Positions 14,814-24,128 are shown, counted from the stretch's first letter. The stretch: DNA of 29,861 nt from Actinomycetes bacterium (GCA_023419175.1 JAEZYG010000088.1:1-29861); one strand, 5' to 3'. A program made the numbers and translations. Notes: a model not told the origin generated them from the letters alone.

Positions 14814-15677
14814 TTATGCGCGCACCGTCACATGGACATGGTCATAGTGATTGGCGGTGATAGAGCCACGATCTTCCATAGGTGTAAAACCGGCACCAGG
14901 AGCCCAACTACCCCATATGGATTGCTGATAGATCACATATTCCACATTGAGAGCCTCTGCATTGGCAACCAGCCAGTTGGCGACTTCCCATCCCGGATCT
15001 GACGAAATCATGATGTCGATCGCTCTGCCCTGTCCGTGATCGTCATTGCTAGCTCTCCACCCTCCATATGTGGTGATAGAGGGGAATTTAGCGCAGACCT
15101 GACGATAGACCACCTGAGCTTGAGGGGTAATTCCCAATTGAGAGCCATCCCCTAGGGCGCACTCTGCGCTGACTACTGGATGATCCCCAGATGCCTGTTC
15201 TCTTTGCGTCATCTCTTCCTGACGAAGATTTTCCCATTCTTGAGCAAGGGATGACTGCCTATCACGCAGTCGCTCGTCTGCTTCCTTGAGCGCCTGCTCC
15301 TTACGGTGAGCATCAGCTTCGGTGACGACTTGGGAGATCTCCACCGCCTGCTCGGGTGAAGCAGTGGCATCCGCAACGCCCACATAGGCAGATTGGCCAT
15401 CTTGAATGCCTAGAGCGTTGGGAATGGCGAAGATAGCGCCCGAGGCGAGCAGAAGGGCAGATGCCGTTGCGAGAGTGCGACTCTTAACCTTTTTTCGACG
15501 ATCGAGGAGGGCAAGGCGGGTCGAAAAACGCGGAAGTATTGAGGTAGGCGACCCCGAATCGCTCATCGCGCAGGTTTCAATAGGGTCGATCTCTAGGGCG
15601 CGACGCGCCGGACGATAGGCGTTTGACTCATCGAAAGATAAGCTATCGATCTGCTCAAGAGCTCGGCGTGCACTCAC
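14814..15677 (-). CDS. Exported LAS/M15-like cell-wall peptidase
   Basis: A 287-residue protein. Residues 1-60 are cytoplasmic-looking, with two ARRAL motifs (residues 3-7 and 24-28) and a basic stretch (DRRKKVKSR). One hydrophobic segment at about 69-92 is a membrane anchor or uncleaved signal. A charged coiled coil runs from 108 to 165. A C-terminal domain (about 170-287) carries HGQGRAIDI (H214, D221) and HYDHVHVTV (H280, H282), the H-x6-D...H-x-H zinc pattern of LAS enzymes (M15 carboxypeptidase/VanX group). C173 and C195 could form a disulphide. The domain resembles a C-terminal domain common in secreted actinobacterial proteins; whether it is catalytic is not proven. GTG 15677 is chosen because GGAGG lies 4 bases upstream and the start matches the N-terminus of the NlpC/P60 protein at 24194. 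Confidence 0.8.
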   Translation of the reverse strand: MSARRALEQIDSLSFDESNAYRPARRALEIDPIETCAMSDSGSPTSILPRFSTRLALLDRRKKVKSRTLATASALLLASGAIFAIPNALGIQDGQSAYVGVADATASPEQAVEISQVVTEADAHRKEQALKEADERLRDRQSSLAQEWENLRQEEMTQREQASGDHPVVSAECALGDGSQLGITPQAQVVYRQVCAKFPSITTYGGWRASNDDHGQGRAIDIMISSDPGWEVANWLVANAEALNVEYVIYQQSIWGSWAPGAGFTPMEDRGSITANHYDHVHVTVRA

Positions 15678-15765
15678 GGCGCCTCCAGGTCGAAGGTTAC
15701 AATCCACCACGAACCCTAAACTTTTCTCAGAACTTTTTCAACTCTTCTTGGAATCTGTGGATAAT

Positions 15766-16404
15766 TCACCCTTGAGGAGTGGAGATAGGAAATTGTGCCG
15801 CCATCTTGCGACAGCGCAGACGCAAAGCGGTAAGGTCTCGTCCACTGGAATAGGCGCCGACGAAAAGATCACCAACGATAGCAGCGGACATATATTCACG
15901 CCACGCCTTGACATCATAGGCCGTATTGACATGTCGAGGAATCAGAGGAATATCGGGAAAGGAACGCGCAATCTTCGCCGGATAAGCCGATCCAAATACC
16001 ATCGGAGGATCGATCATCACCGCGCTGATAGGAGCATTTCTCCACAGATCCCAAATCTCAGTGGGCGTCAAAGCTGACATCGCACATGACATACCAGCAT
16101 CGACCAGATAAGAGGCGATCGTACGATCATATGTATTGACAGAGACGAAATCGATCCCCATATCGGATAGCCCATCGATATCCTCACGTCGTTTTACCCC
16201 ATGCATCGACAGCGAAGCCCTATGGGAAAAGATCGCCTGAAAATCCTCGACCATCTCGCGGCTTTCCACGGGGAGAGAGAGGGCGTTCATCCCCTCTTGA
16301 ATGAGCACTTCCGCATATACGATGAGATCGCGTCGGCGGCAATGCGGCAACTCGATGATGGGGCGCAAGAGCATATGTGCCGGCAGTGTTGGACGCTCAT
16401 TCAT
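15766..16404 (-). CDS. KDPG/KHG-aldolase-like TIM-barrel protein, probably without the usual catalytic residues
   Basis: A 212-residue protein, the usual size of the Eda family. The outline follows KDPG aldolase: a first strand (PIIELP), YAEVLIQEGMNALSLPVES, a mid-protein MSALTPTEIWDLW matching the family TPSE block, FGSAYPAKIARSFPDIPLIP matching the KxFPA and PFPD region, and GDLFVGA near the end. In active enzymes the Schiff-base lysine precedes FPA (KxFPA) and a glutamate sits in the EVTLR motif. Here those places read GSAYPA and LSLPVES, so both appear lost. Aldolase activity is doubtful and a changed or non-catalytic role is possible. It ends 88 bases before the peptidase gene and follows a hairpin after the OPT gene. 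Confidence 0.65.
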   Translation of the reverse strand: MNERPTLPAHMLLRPIIELPHCRRRDLIVYAEVLIQEGMNALSLPVESREMVEDFQAIFSHRASLSMHGVKRREDIDGLSDMGIDFVSVNTYDRTIASYLVDAGMSCAMSALTPTEIWDLWRNAPISAVMIDPPMVFGSAYPAKIARSFPDIPLIPRHVNTAYDVKAWREYMSAAIVGDLFVGAYSSGRDLTALRLRCRKMAAQFPISTPQG

Positions 16405-16427
16405 AATGTCATTCTTCCAGATAAAGC

Positions 16428-16454
16428 GATGCCCCCGCGAAAAGCGAGGGCATC
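16428..16454 (-). terminator. Hairpin terminator after the OPT transporter gene
   Basis: An 11-bp stem (GATGCCCTCGC/GCGGGGGCATC, one mismatch) with an A/T-rich loop lies 12 bases after the transporter stop on the minus strand. It is followed by GCTTTATCT, a weak T-tract. It separates the transporter from the aldolase-like gene. Confidence 0.5.
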
Positions 16455-16466
16455 ATCGAAAGATGT

Positions 16467-18431
16467 TCACACCGATTCGATCTCGCGACGAGCGCTCCTG
16501 ATTGTCAAGGCATAGATCGCGACCAAGCCTGCGACAAAGACCAAAACTCCGATAATCGGAGCATAGGAGGCGAAAGATTCACCGACTAATGCCAATGGCT
16601 CCTCGCTACCGCTTCCTGCCACAATGCCTGCAAAGACCACTCCGAAAAGAGATTCGCCGACGATCAAACCGGTAGACAGAAGAATTCCAAGGCGTTTAGC
16701 CGCTTCAGGACGTTTCGTCTTTTCTGCCAGACGGTTATAGGCAAGTCCGATGAGCGCTCCGATCGGAATGAGGATGGTCACCTCCATCGGCAGATAGATT
16801 CCCATACCCACCGCCAAAGAAGGCATGGAGAATCGAGTCTTTCTGGTCAAGATCTCATCGATGATGATAACGACCACGCCGATAGCCACACCTAAGCCGA
16901 TGAGATCCCAGCGCATATCTCCACCGAGCACTCCTCTCACAAGGGAGGAGATCAAAGATGCCTGAGGGGCCGGCAATGCATCAGGGCCAGCTCCTGGCGC
17001 GCCTTGGAAACCGAAAGCTGTATTCATCAACGACAGAACTGGAGGGATGATGATCGACCCGAAAACGACTCCGATCACCAATGCCACCTGCTGTTTCCAC
17101 GGCGTCGCACCGACAAGCTGCCCCGTCTTGAGATCTTGAAGATTATCGTTCGAGATGGTCGCGATACCAAAGACGATAGCTGTCGCAAAGAGAGTAAAAG
17201 CGATCAGTCCAGTCGTATGGGCAGGATCCGAAGCGGCGACCACAGAGACGATCAGACCCGCAGCAATCGCCACGAGAATCCCTACACCCGAGATGGGGCT
17301 ATTGGACGCGCCGATTAAACCCGCCATATATCCGCAGACGGAGGCGATCGCCAAGCCCATGACGAAAGCGAAGAGCACCGCGACGATAATCAATACCGCC
17401 GCATGATGTTGAATTTCGGTTCCAGACAAGAAATTCCACAACAATAAGGCGACCGGAATCATCAATAAGACGATAGTTCCAACAACTACGGAGACTGGAA
17501 GGTCTTGTTCAACCTTGTCAACAACCTGCCCTTGAGCGCGAGCTCGACTGGAAATCACCGCCTCTTTGATCCCCTTGACGATAGGTCCAACGATCTTGAT
17601 AAATGTCCAAATCGCTGCGATCGCCATCGTTCCAGCACCGACGAAACGCACATCTTGAGCAAAGATTGTCGAAATGGAATCCGCCATGCCAGATCCATCT
17701 TCAACCCGTCCAGCGCTATAGAAAGGCAAGAGGACACCATAGGACAATCCCATACCGATCAGCATGGAAATACCGACGGTCAAGCCCACCAAATGTCCGA
17801 CACCGATGAGAGCGAAAGACATGCCAACACCGAAGATAGAACCTCCCGAGCCCACTTTGAAGGCCGTAGAAATCGACGAATTCAACACTTTGAAAGCATT
17901 GAGCAAGGAATAACCCGCCGAGGCGAGAGCTCCCATAATGATGGTATGTAAACCGCGCTGGTTATCGGCTGCCCCTGAATGGGTATCCCCCACTTTCAGC
18001 ACTTCAGCGGCAGCTACACCTTCGGGATAAGGAAGATCGGATCCAGTGACCAAAGCCCGTCGAAGAGGAATGGAATACATGACGCCAAGAATGCCGCCGA
18101 TCGCGCAAAGGAGGGCAGTCGTCCAATAGGGGAAGCCAGTCCACCAGCCGATGATGACCAGGCCTGGGAGGACGAAGATGATCGCCGACAAGGTACCGGC
18201 AGCCGAAGCGATGGTCTGGACGATATTGTTCTCCACCACGGAATGATCGCGGAAGAAACGCAAGATCGCCATCGAAATGACAGCGGCTGGAATCGATGTC
18301 GCAAAGGTCAAACCGACTTTAAGTCCGAGATAGACATTCGCTGCGGTGAAGATCAAGGTGATGACACCACCGATGATGATGCCTCGTAAGGTGAGTTCCC
18401 TCACCCTTCCCGTTCCGTCTGGGCTGGACAT
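16467..18431 (-). CDS. OPT-family oligopeptide transporter
   Basis: A 654-residue polytopic membrane protein with roughly 14 to 16 hydrophobic segments. It begins with a short polar N-terminus and then ELTLRGIIIGGVITLIFTAA and NVYLGLKVGLTFATSIPAAV, the signature start of bacterial OPT transporters. Other family blocks are NNIVQTIASAAG, FPYWTTALLCAIGGILGV, LPYPEGVAAAEVLKVG, GLIGASNSPISGVGIL, NDNLQDLKTGQLVGATPWKQ and a late FSMPSLAVGMGIYLPMEVT. OPT proteins take up peptides or metal-chelate compounds, probably with protons. The substrate is unknown. No peptidase or ABC genes accompany it. AAAGAG precedes the ATG, and a palindrome lies 48 bases upstream. Confidence 0.93.
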   Translation of the reverse strand: MSSPDGTGRVRELTLRGIIIGGVITLIFTAANVYLGLKVGLTFATSIPAAVISMAILRFFRDHSVVENNIVQTIASAAGTLSAIIFVLPGLVIIGWWTGFPYWTTALLCAIGGILGVMYSIPLRRALVTGSDLPYPEGVAAAEVLKVGDTHSGAADNQRGLHTIIMGALASAGYSLLNAFKVLNSSISTAFKVGSGGSIFGVGMSFALIGVGHLVGLTVGISMLIGMGLSYGVLLPFYSAGRVEDGSGMADSISTIFAQDVRFVGAGTMAIAAIWTFIKIVGPIVKGIKEAVISSRARAQGQVVDKVEQDLPVSVVVGTIVLLMIPVALLLWNFLSGTEIQHHAAVLIIVAVLFAFVMGLAIASVCGYMAGLIGASNSPISGVGILVAIAAGLIVSVVAASDPAHTTGLIAFTLFATAIVFGIATISNDNLQDLKTGQLVGATPWKQQVALVIGVVFGSIIIPPVLSLMNTAFGFQGAPGAGPDALPAPQASLISSLVRGVLGGDMRWDLIGLGVAIGVVVIIIDEILTRKTRFSMPSLAVGMGIYLPMEVTILIPIGALIGLAYNRLAEKTKRPEAAKRLGILLSTGLIVGESLFGVVFAGIVAGSGSEEPLALVGESFASYAPIIGVLVFVAGLVAIYALTIRSARREIESV

Positions 18432-18478
18432 AGATATCTCTTTCTCGAGTAGATATGCGAGGTCATACGCACCTTACT

Positions 18479-18488
18479 GTGATATCAC
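18479..18488. promoter_or_regulatory. Palindrome upstream of the OPT gene, possible operator
   Basis: The perfect 10-base palindrome GTGATATCAC lies 48 bases before the transporter start, where a repressor or activator site is expected. A CTTC-TT-GAAG inverted repeat lies just beyond it. No clear -35/-10 pair was recognised in the 206-base gap, so the role is a guess. Confidence 0.25.
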
Positions 18489-18637
18489 TTCTTGAAGTAG
18501 CCGTGGCGTTTAACGTAGAAATTCGCCTATTCTTATCAGCTTCATAGAGCATCTTGCCCTAAGAGGTACCACTCTAGTCTTATAGAATGCAGAGCCCTCT
18601 AGAACTTAAGAGCGATAGTCCAGACAGGAGCGGCAGA

Positions 18638-20428
18638 TCAGCGACCTGTCTGCGGAAGCCCTCTGGGACGCCTATGCGCTTTTTCTTCAGCGACATCAGG
18701 TTGAGTAGGAACCTTTTCATCTCGTGGACGAGGCGATCCGTTATCACACTCCCCGGCAAGAGGAACCGAAACGGTGGGCGGAAGACTGCTGTCAGCAGCA
18801 ATGCATTGAGAATGAACTGCCTTGGAATATTTCAACTCTCGCGGATTGACATCCCCGCGAATAGCCCATAGATCAGCCTGGTGTAACTCGATGACGAATA
18901 CGCGATCTTTACCGTCATTAAGGGACGATAAATCCTTGCCAGACCACGTACACGAATACCACGAACCTGACAGAGGTTTGAGCTCACAGGCATCAGCCTC
19001 ATATCCAGGCTCGACATTCTTCCCGCTCTGATCGTAGACAGCACATCGAATTGATCCTTGAGCAGAGATATCAGCCATGATCTCGAAAGCTCCACCATGC
19101 AAATTGAACCGTTCAGTCGTGCATATCGCCACCGATGCCGGATCTCTCGGAGTTAAAGCGGCGAATTTATCCTTTTCAATCGTCGCTCTGCCCAAAGCGG
19201 TCTCACGCCAGCTCGTATGTCTCCCCTTGCCTCCCATGTAGTAGAAGACCAACGAACCATCGACTTCGAGAGGGAGAGAAGCAAAGATCACACTGGCATC
19301 GAAATCACCGTCCGGATAACCTCCCTTCTCATCTCCATGGACGATGAAGCTCGCATCTTCAGATGAAACCGGAGCAAACTGAGCCAGATTGGTTGACCAA
19401 TACAGCTCTTGGGTGACGGTATCGAAATCGGGTAACGAACGATCGCCATGATGTAACAGAGAGGCCAAACCGAGATAGATCCCATGAGAAGCGAAAACAG
19501 GCATGGAATAGATCTGTCGAGAAAAACCGTTACCGCGGGCTAATTCCACAGGAGGTGTCCAATTATAAAAATCACGCGAACGCGAGATCGCACTCACCCT
19601 GACACCGTTATCCCACAGACGGGTGATGAGGATATATTCACCGCTGGCAGGATCGATAAAGACGCTATTGTGACAATCCCCTCCAGGAGACGGAGAAGCA
19701 GACGATTCAGGCCAGGCGAGCAATTCAGAGAAGTGGATACCGTCGGCTGAGAAAGCGACGCACAAGCTCGTCGTCTGTTTTTCTTGCAAGGTGACAAGTT
19801 TATAGCGGCGATTCGGATCGGGATCATCCTTGTCGTAAAGAACACCCGTTCCCTGGACATGGGTAAAGAGCAGATTATTATCTCGACCGGATAAACCCTC
19901 TATTCCCAATTGGTCAAGATCGACCACCCCAAGCTTTGGCTTCACCCAATGGATACCATCATCGGATTCAGCATAGGCGCATCCTGTGACCCTGCCAGAT
20001 GTCAGATAGGGATGATCGAGACGTTCCTCTCTAGGAGTGCTAGTCGATGAGGGATCCTTAATGAATAAGGTGTAGTAGCAACGATATTTTTTCGCATTTT
20101 CATCGTAGATGACATTGGGATAGCCGTTATCAAAACGCGGTTCCCACGGCAAAGAAGGATTTTCATAGATCCCTTCAGTGAAGAAAGGGGAACGCTCATC
20201 CTTGATCGGATGGTTTACTTTGATCGCAGCATTGGTCATCTGAAAGCCATTCCACACACCCGTATCGAAGGCGTAGAACAGATCGTGATCGGCGGGATTC
20301 GGTTTATATCCAGGATGATCGGCTAGTTGACCTCCATATGCCATGGCAGATGGAGAGAACACAGATGCTCCAATAGCGCCGGCAGCTCCCATACCGAAAA
20401 GACCTCGACGCGAGATCTGAAAGACCAT
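18638..20428 (-). CDS. Tat-exported five-bladed beta-propeller (glycoside hydrolase-like) surface protein with truncated sorting signal
   Basis: A 596-residue protein. Residues 1-30 are a twin-arginine signal (SRRGLFGMGAAGAIG, R7-R8) ending in an AMA cleavage site. Residues of about 60-450 resemble GH32/GH43-type five-bladed propeller proteins: DNGYPNVIYDENAKKYRCYY, AESDDGIHWVKPKLG, a DPDPNRRYKLVTL block, FSADGIHFSE, DCHNSVFIDPASGEYILITR and a late YYMGG strand. A beta-rich region at about 460-560 may be a carbohydrate-binding module. The C-terminus is a Pro/charge-rich linker ending LPQTGR and stop, so the sortase motif lacks the hydrophobic and basic tail. The next frame encodes LPLLSGLSLL just after, suggesting a frameshift. 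A near-perfect AAGGAGGAGTC SD decides ATG 20428. The substrate is unknown. Confidence 0.8.
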   Translation of the reverse strand: MVFQISRRGLFGMGAAGAIGASVFSPSAMAYGGQLADHPGYKPNPADHDLFYAFDTGVWNGFQMTNAAIKVNHPIKDERSPFFTEGIYENPSLPWEPRFDNGYPNVIYDENAKKYRCYYTLFIKDPSSTSTPREERLDHPYLTSGRVTGCAYAESDDGIHWVKPKLGVVDLDQLGIEGLSGRDNNLLFTHVQGTGVLYDKDDPDPNRRYKLVTLQEKQTTSLCVAFSADGIHFSELLAWPESSASPSPGGDCHNSVFIDPASGEYILITRLWDNGVRVSAISRSRDFYNWTPPVELARGNGFSRQIYSMPVFASHGIYLGLASLLHHGDRSLPDFDTVTQELYWSTNLAQFAPVSSEDASFIVHGDEKGGYPDGDFDASVIFASLPLEVDGSLVFYYMGGKGRHTSWRETALGRATIEKDKFAALTPRDPASVAICTTERFNLHGGAFEIMADISAQGSIRCAVYDQSGKNVEPGYEADACELKPLSGSWYSCTWSGKDLSSLNDGKDRVFVIELHQADLWAIRGDVNPRELKYSKAVHSQCIAADSSLPPTVSVPLAGECDNGSPRPRDEKVPTQPDVAEEKAHRRPRGLPQTGR

Positions 20429-20727
20429 GACTCCTCCTTGAGACAGGTGACCGACCTCCATTGACATCGGTTTCACCCTCGCACCCATCACACTATCGCA
20501 AAGATCTGATCTTGAGGGAGAATTCACCAGAGAGGAACGGATCGACAGGCTCTATAAGAGGTATATGGACGCAGCCGCAGCTCCGAGAAATACACCACCG
20601 CCAAGGTATTCGCATCGCCACGCAATACCTGACCCCCACCACAGGCAACACACACAACTAAGACAACCCAACACCGTCGGGGTGTTCGCGCCGCTACGCG
20701 CCGCTCAACCCCTCCCGCGCTCCCTCA
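20429..20727. other. Gene-poor stretch between the propeller gene and tRNA-Pro
   Basis: With the adjacent terminator this is just over 300 bases without a convincing gene. It should carry the promoter of the minus-strand propeller gene, but no good -35/-10 pair was found. It contains an AGGTATT/AATACCT inverted repeat around 20604-20630, an AACACC/GGTGTT hairpin near 20669-20686, and a G+C-rich near-tandem decamer, TCGCGCCGCT and ACGCGCCGCT (20686-20705). The G+C-rich part differs from its surroundings and could be a remnant of inserted DNA. Confidence 0.45.
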
Positions 20728-20771
20728 AAAAGCAAATGACCAGAAGCCAAGGCTTCTGGTCATTTGCTTTT
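20728..20771 (-). terminator. Near-perfect palindromic terminator beside tRNA-Pro
   Basis: Two 21-base arms (20728-20748 and 20751-20771) are exact reverse complements around a two-base centre. On the minus strand the hairpin lies about 11 bases after the tRNA and ends in GCTTTTTGA, fitting a Rho-independent terminator for tRNA-Pro. The arms are nearly symmetrical, so it could also stop plus-strand transcription. Confidence 0.8.
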
Positions 20772-20782
20772 GCATGGTCGCT

Positions 20783-20859
<77 letters not shown>

Positions 20860-20917
20860 TGACTTACAACCTTGAAAATCCTATCCTAGATGATCGATAA
20901 AGGCGAATTCCTCGCAG

Positions 20918-21832
20918 TTATACCCGAGCCTCAACCATGTGCACCAAGGTGACTGAAGGACGGCAGAAAAGCCTGAGCGGCACTTTCGGACTCGTCCCAA
21001 TACCACCGCTGACATGTAAAAGAGCCCTCTTGCTTTGAGCACGCCAAGCACTCAACCCCGATGTCTTGCCGAGAGGAAGATCACAGTTATTCACCAAAGC
21101 TCTCCCCCCTGGCAAGCAGATCTGTCCACCATGAGTATGACCGGCAAAAATCATGTCCATCCCATCGATCACCATCGCATCGAGGATATGGCGATAGGGC
21201 GCATGGGTCACCCCGAGAGCTAACTGAATATCCTGTCCAATCGGACCTTTCACAGAATCGTAATCATCGGCTGAACGGTGAGCATCAGCCGTTCCTCGAA
21301 TTTCAATACGTCCAGATGGAATCTCGATTACACCTGATGCATTTTCCGCATTAACCCAGCCTCGCGAGACAAACTCGTCCACTAAAAGCGTCCAGGGCAA
21401 CTCTTCAGACTCTTCCTGCGGAACAGAATTGCCATATAGATAGCTCGCCGGATTACGGAAAGTGGGGGCATAGAGATCATTGGATCCCAAAACAAAAGCC
21501 CCTGGACAGTCCAAAAGCGATCCAAAAGATTCGATAAGAGGTTCGATCGCATCGGCTGAACCGATATTATCGCCAGTATTGATAACCACATCGGGTTCTA
21601 ACGCCTCCAGAGAAGCGATAAAACGCCGCTTGAGATATTGCCGTGGCACAAGATGAGCATCGGAAAGATGCAAGATATTGAAAGGTTCCATTCCCTCAGG
21701 TAAAACCCGCGCAACAACGTGTTTAACCTGAAAAGCGCGCGCTTCTACCCAGGCTCCAACTGTGATCCCTGCGCCGAGAGCCACAGTCGAGGCAGCGGCA
21801 TATCCCAGCGTCCTAGCATATGTAGATCTCAT
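20918..21832 (-). CDS. Membrane-anchored metallophosphoesterase (YkuE-like)
   Basis: A 304-residue protein. An N-terminal hydrophobic segment (GYAAASTVALGAGITVGAW) anchors it or serves as a signal. The calcineurin-like dimetal motifs follow in order: LHLSDAHL, INTGDNIGSA, VLGSND (in place of GNHD/GNND), THAP and AGHTHGGQICLPGG. It belongs to the family of actinobacterial phosphoesterases commonly encoded next to a class A penicillin-binding protein. The substrate is unknown, possibly a cell-envelope phosphodiester. ATG 21832 overlaps the PBP stop (ATGA), with a strong AAGGAGG about 9 bases upstream inside the PBP gene. This decides the start over a longer frame. Confidence 0.93.
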   Translation of the reverse strand: MRSTYARTLGYAAASTVALGAGITVGAWVEARAFQVKHVVARVLPEGMEPFNILHLSDAHLVPRQYLKRRFIASLEALEPDVVINTGDNIGSADAIEPLIESFGSLLDCPGAFVLGSNDLYAPTFRNPASYLYGNSVPQEESEELPWTLLVDEFVSRGWVNAENASGVIEIPSGRIEIRGTADAHRSADDYDSVKGPIGQDIQLALGVTHAPYRHILDAMVIDGMDMIFAGHTHGGQICLPGGRALVNNCDLPLGKTSGLSAWRAQSKRALLHVSGGIGTSPKVPLRLFCRPSVTLVHMVEARV

Positions 21833-23985
21833 CGAGATTGACCTCCTTGAGGAGCAGGGGGCGGATTCCACGGCTCGAATTGCGATTCAGGCATTCCTTC
21901 CATCATCCGTTCCATCATGGGACGCCAGATGATACCGGCATGACGCATCCCCAACGCCCCTCCGAGCGGCTCTAAGGGAATGAAAGCGACATTTCTATCG
22001 GCTTCAGGGGTAGCTTTCCAACTCTCGGCAGTGGTATCTCCTGCGATGATGACAGACGTCGATAGATCCGGAGTGTAACCGACGAATGCTGAAGCCGAAA
22101 CCGCATTATCCGACGTACCTGTCTTGGACGCTTGAGCGATTCCGTTAGGAATATATTGTCCAGACGAAAGACCTTGTTGATGAGTCTTTTGCATGACGTA
22201 ATTCACTCCGTCCGCAACCTTCTCATCAATTACCTGACGACAATTCGCATCGGGGATAGGCAATTCAACACCATCGCGATTATGAACAGACTTGATCAGA
22301 ACGGGAGAGCAATGTTTCCCCCGATTGGCGAAAGTCCCATAGGCAGATGCCATGGACAAAGGAGTCACCATCGGCGAGCCCAATGTGAAGGAGGGGACAT
22401 ATGCATATGAATCGAGATCCTTGCCGATTCCATCCGGTCCATCTTGAGGGAATGCCAATTCCACCCCCGCTCGTTTTGCCATATCGACCGCAGCGCAAGG
22501 CCCTACGACCTGTTCGAGCTTGATGAAGTAATTGTTGACCGACCACATCATGCCTCGGACGCCATTAAAGGTGCCCGAGTCTTGACCGGCGACCGCGTTG
22601 GTCGTGGTGTAGTCGCTTTCCAAAGTAAACGAATCATCCCCACATCCCTTGAAGGATTGACCCCGCCAATTCATCGTCCGCTGAACGTTGAAGTAGGTGG
22701 TATCGGGAAAATGTCCTTGCTGAATGGCGGCAGCCAACGTCCAGATCTTAAAAGTTGAACCGTAAGCGAAACCTTCAGCTCCGCCCATCTTCTGACTTAC
22801 CGAATAATTCTTAAAAGTCTCCCCTTGAGAAGAATCCGAACCCATGTGAGGACGAGATTGCGCCATCGCCAAAATATGTCCCGTCTTAGGATCGACTGTA
22901 TCGGCAACAGCGATCACCTCATCGCGTGGCCCAACCACTGACGAGACGGCATCTTGGGCATAGTCTTGGAATGTCGGATCTATATGAAGAGTGATGGTCA
23001 GTCCGGCACGGTTGAGGGTATCCCTCCTCGATTCCGGATCGGAGCCCAAGGATGGCATCTGATCGCTGGTCAAAATACGCGCAGCGTAATCACAAATGAA
23101 GGGATAACGAGTACCGACACATCCACTCGCAGCATGGGACACCTTGGACGCATCGAAGCCAACCTGACGCGCTTCATCAGCTATCGCGGGATCCATCCCT
23201 TGATAACGCACCTGCGCATCCAAAACAGCATCGCGTCGTGCCAAAGCGGCGTCGAGATTGTGAATCGGATCGGATTGTCCAGGATTTTGGACGAGACCCG
23301 CCAACATCGCCGCTTCAGCTACGTCCAGATCCTTCGCAGATTTTCCAAAATAGTGCCGGGCTGCCGCCTGAACTCCATAAGCGCCATCACCGTAATAGGC
23401 GATATTGAGATAGCGTTCCAAAATCTCGTCTTTACTCAATTGACGTTCGAGAGCGATCGCATAGCGCATCTCTAAAATTTTGCGCTCGATCGTTGGCTCT
23501 TGGGCTTTAGCCACACAGTCGCTATCCCCATTACACATCTGGATACGCGCCTGTTTGATGTATTGCTGGGTCAATGTCGAACCACCACCGCTGATCGATC
23601 CCCCAGCGATATTGCCCAATGCCGCACGAACGACCGACTGAGGATCGATTGCTCCATGCTCATAGAAACGATGATCTTCAATGGCGACCTGCGCATCGCG
23701 CATCTGCTTGGAGATTTCATTCAAAGGGACATAGACGCGGTTCTCATCGTAGAAACGCGCCAATTCAGATCCGTCCGCTAGAAGAATCTTGGAGGCTTCA
23801 TGCTGAGGTGGGATTGCCAGATCGGCTGGCAGATTCTTCAAACCCTCAGACGAAGCGCGCATAGCAGCAGCAGAAATCGTCACTATGGGCATCATCATGC
23901 CCGCAAGCAAGACACCACACAGGACGCTGATCGCAATGAACATCAACGCCGCATAGGATTTTGAGCCTGTTTTAGGAGCGTGCAC
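21829..23985 (-). CDS. Class A penicillin-binding protein (bifunctional transglycosylase/transpeptidase)
   Basis: A 718-residue protein with one N-terminal membrane segment at about 12-34 (ALMFIAISVLCGVLLAGM). A GT51 domain follows, with EDHRFYEHGAID, GGGSTLTQQYIKQ and RYLNIAYYGDGAYGVQAAA. The transpeptidase domain has the active-site SxxK in YGSTFKIW, the SxN in MWSVNNYF and the KTG in ASKTGTSDNA. The end is Pro-rich (WNPPPAPQGG). It polymerises and cross-links peptidoglycan outside the membrane. The start is GTG 23985 with AAGAG upstream; a later ATG in the membrane segment is less likely. It is the first gene of a two-gene unit with the phosphoesterase and is divergent from the NlpC/P60 gene. 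Confidence 0.95.
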   Translation of the reverse strand: MHAPKTGSKSYAALMFIAISVLCGVLLAGMMMPIVTISAAAMRASSEGLKNLPADLAIPPQHEASKILLADGSELARFYDENRVYVPLNEISKQMRDAQVAIEDHRFYEHGAIDPQSVVRAALGNIAGGSISGGGSTLTQQYIKQARIQMCNGDSDCVAKAQEPTIERKILEMRYAIALERQLSKDEILERYLNIAYYGDGAYGVQAAARHYFGKSAKDLDVAEAAMLAGLVQNPGQSDPIHNLDAALARRDAVLDAQVRYQGMDPAIADEARQVGFDASKVSHAASGCVGTRYPFICDYAARILTSDQMPSLGSDPESRRDTLNRAGLTITLHIDPTFQDYAQDAVSSVVGPRDEVIAVADTVDPKTGHILAMAQSRPHMGSDSSQGETFKNYSVSQKMGGAEGFAYGSTFKIWTLAAAIQQGHFPDTTYFNVQRTMNWRGQSFKGCGDDSFTLESDYTTTNAVAGQDSGTFNGVRGMMWSVNNYFIKLEQVVGPCAAVDMAKRAGVELAFPQDGPDGIGKDLDSYAYVPSFTLGSPMVTPLSMASAYGTFANRGKHCSPVLIKSVHNRDGVELPIPDANCRQVIDEKVADGVNYVMQKTHQQGLSSGQYIPNGIAQASKTGTSDNAVSASAFVGYTPDLSTSVIIAGDTTAESWKATPEADRNVAFIPLEPLGGALGMRHAGIIWRPMMERMMEGMPESQFEPWNPPPAPQGGQSR

Positions 23986-24128
23986 GCTCTTAAGCCTACG
24001 CGAGATCTGAAAAGTTGTGGGGATTAGACCCTACCCCTAGGGGGAATCTTAAGAGGGATTATCAGACTTTTTTTATAGATAAAAAACCTTATCAAAGGCA
24101 TTTTTACGCCGAAAGGAACGAATCGGAT

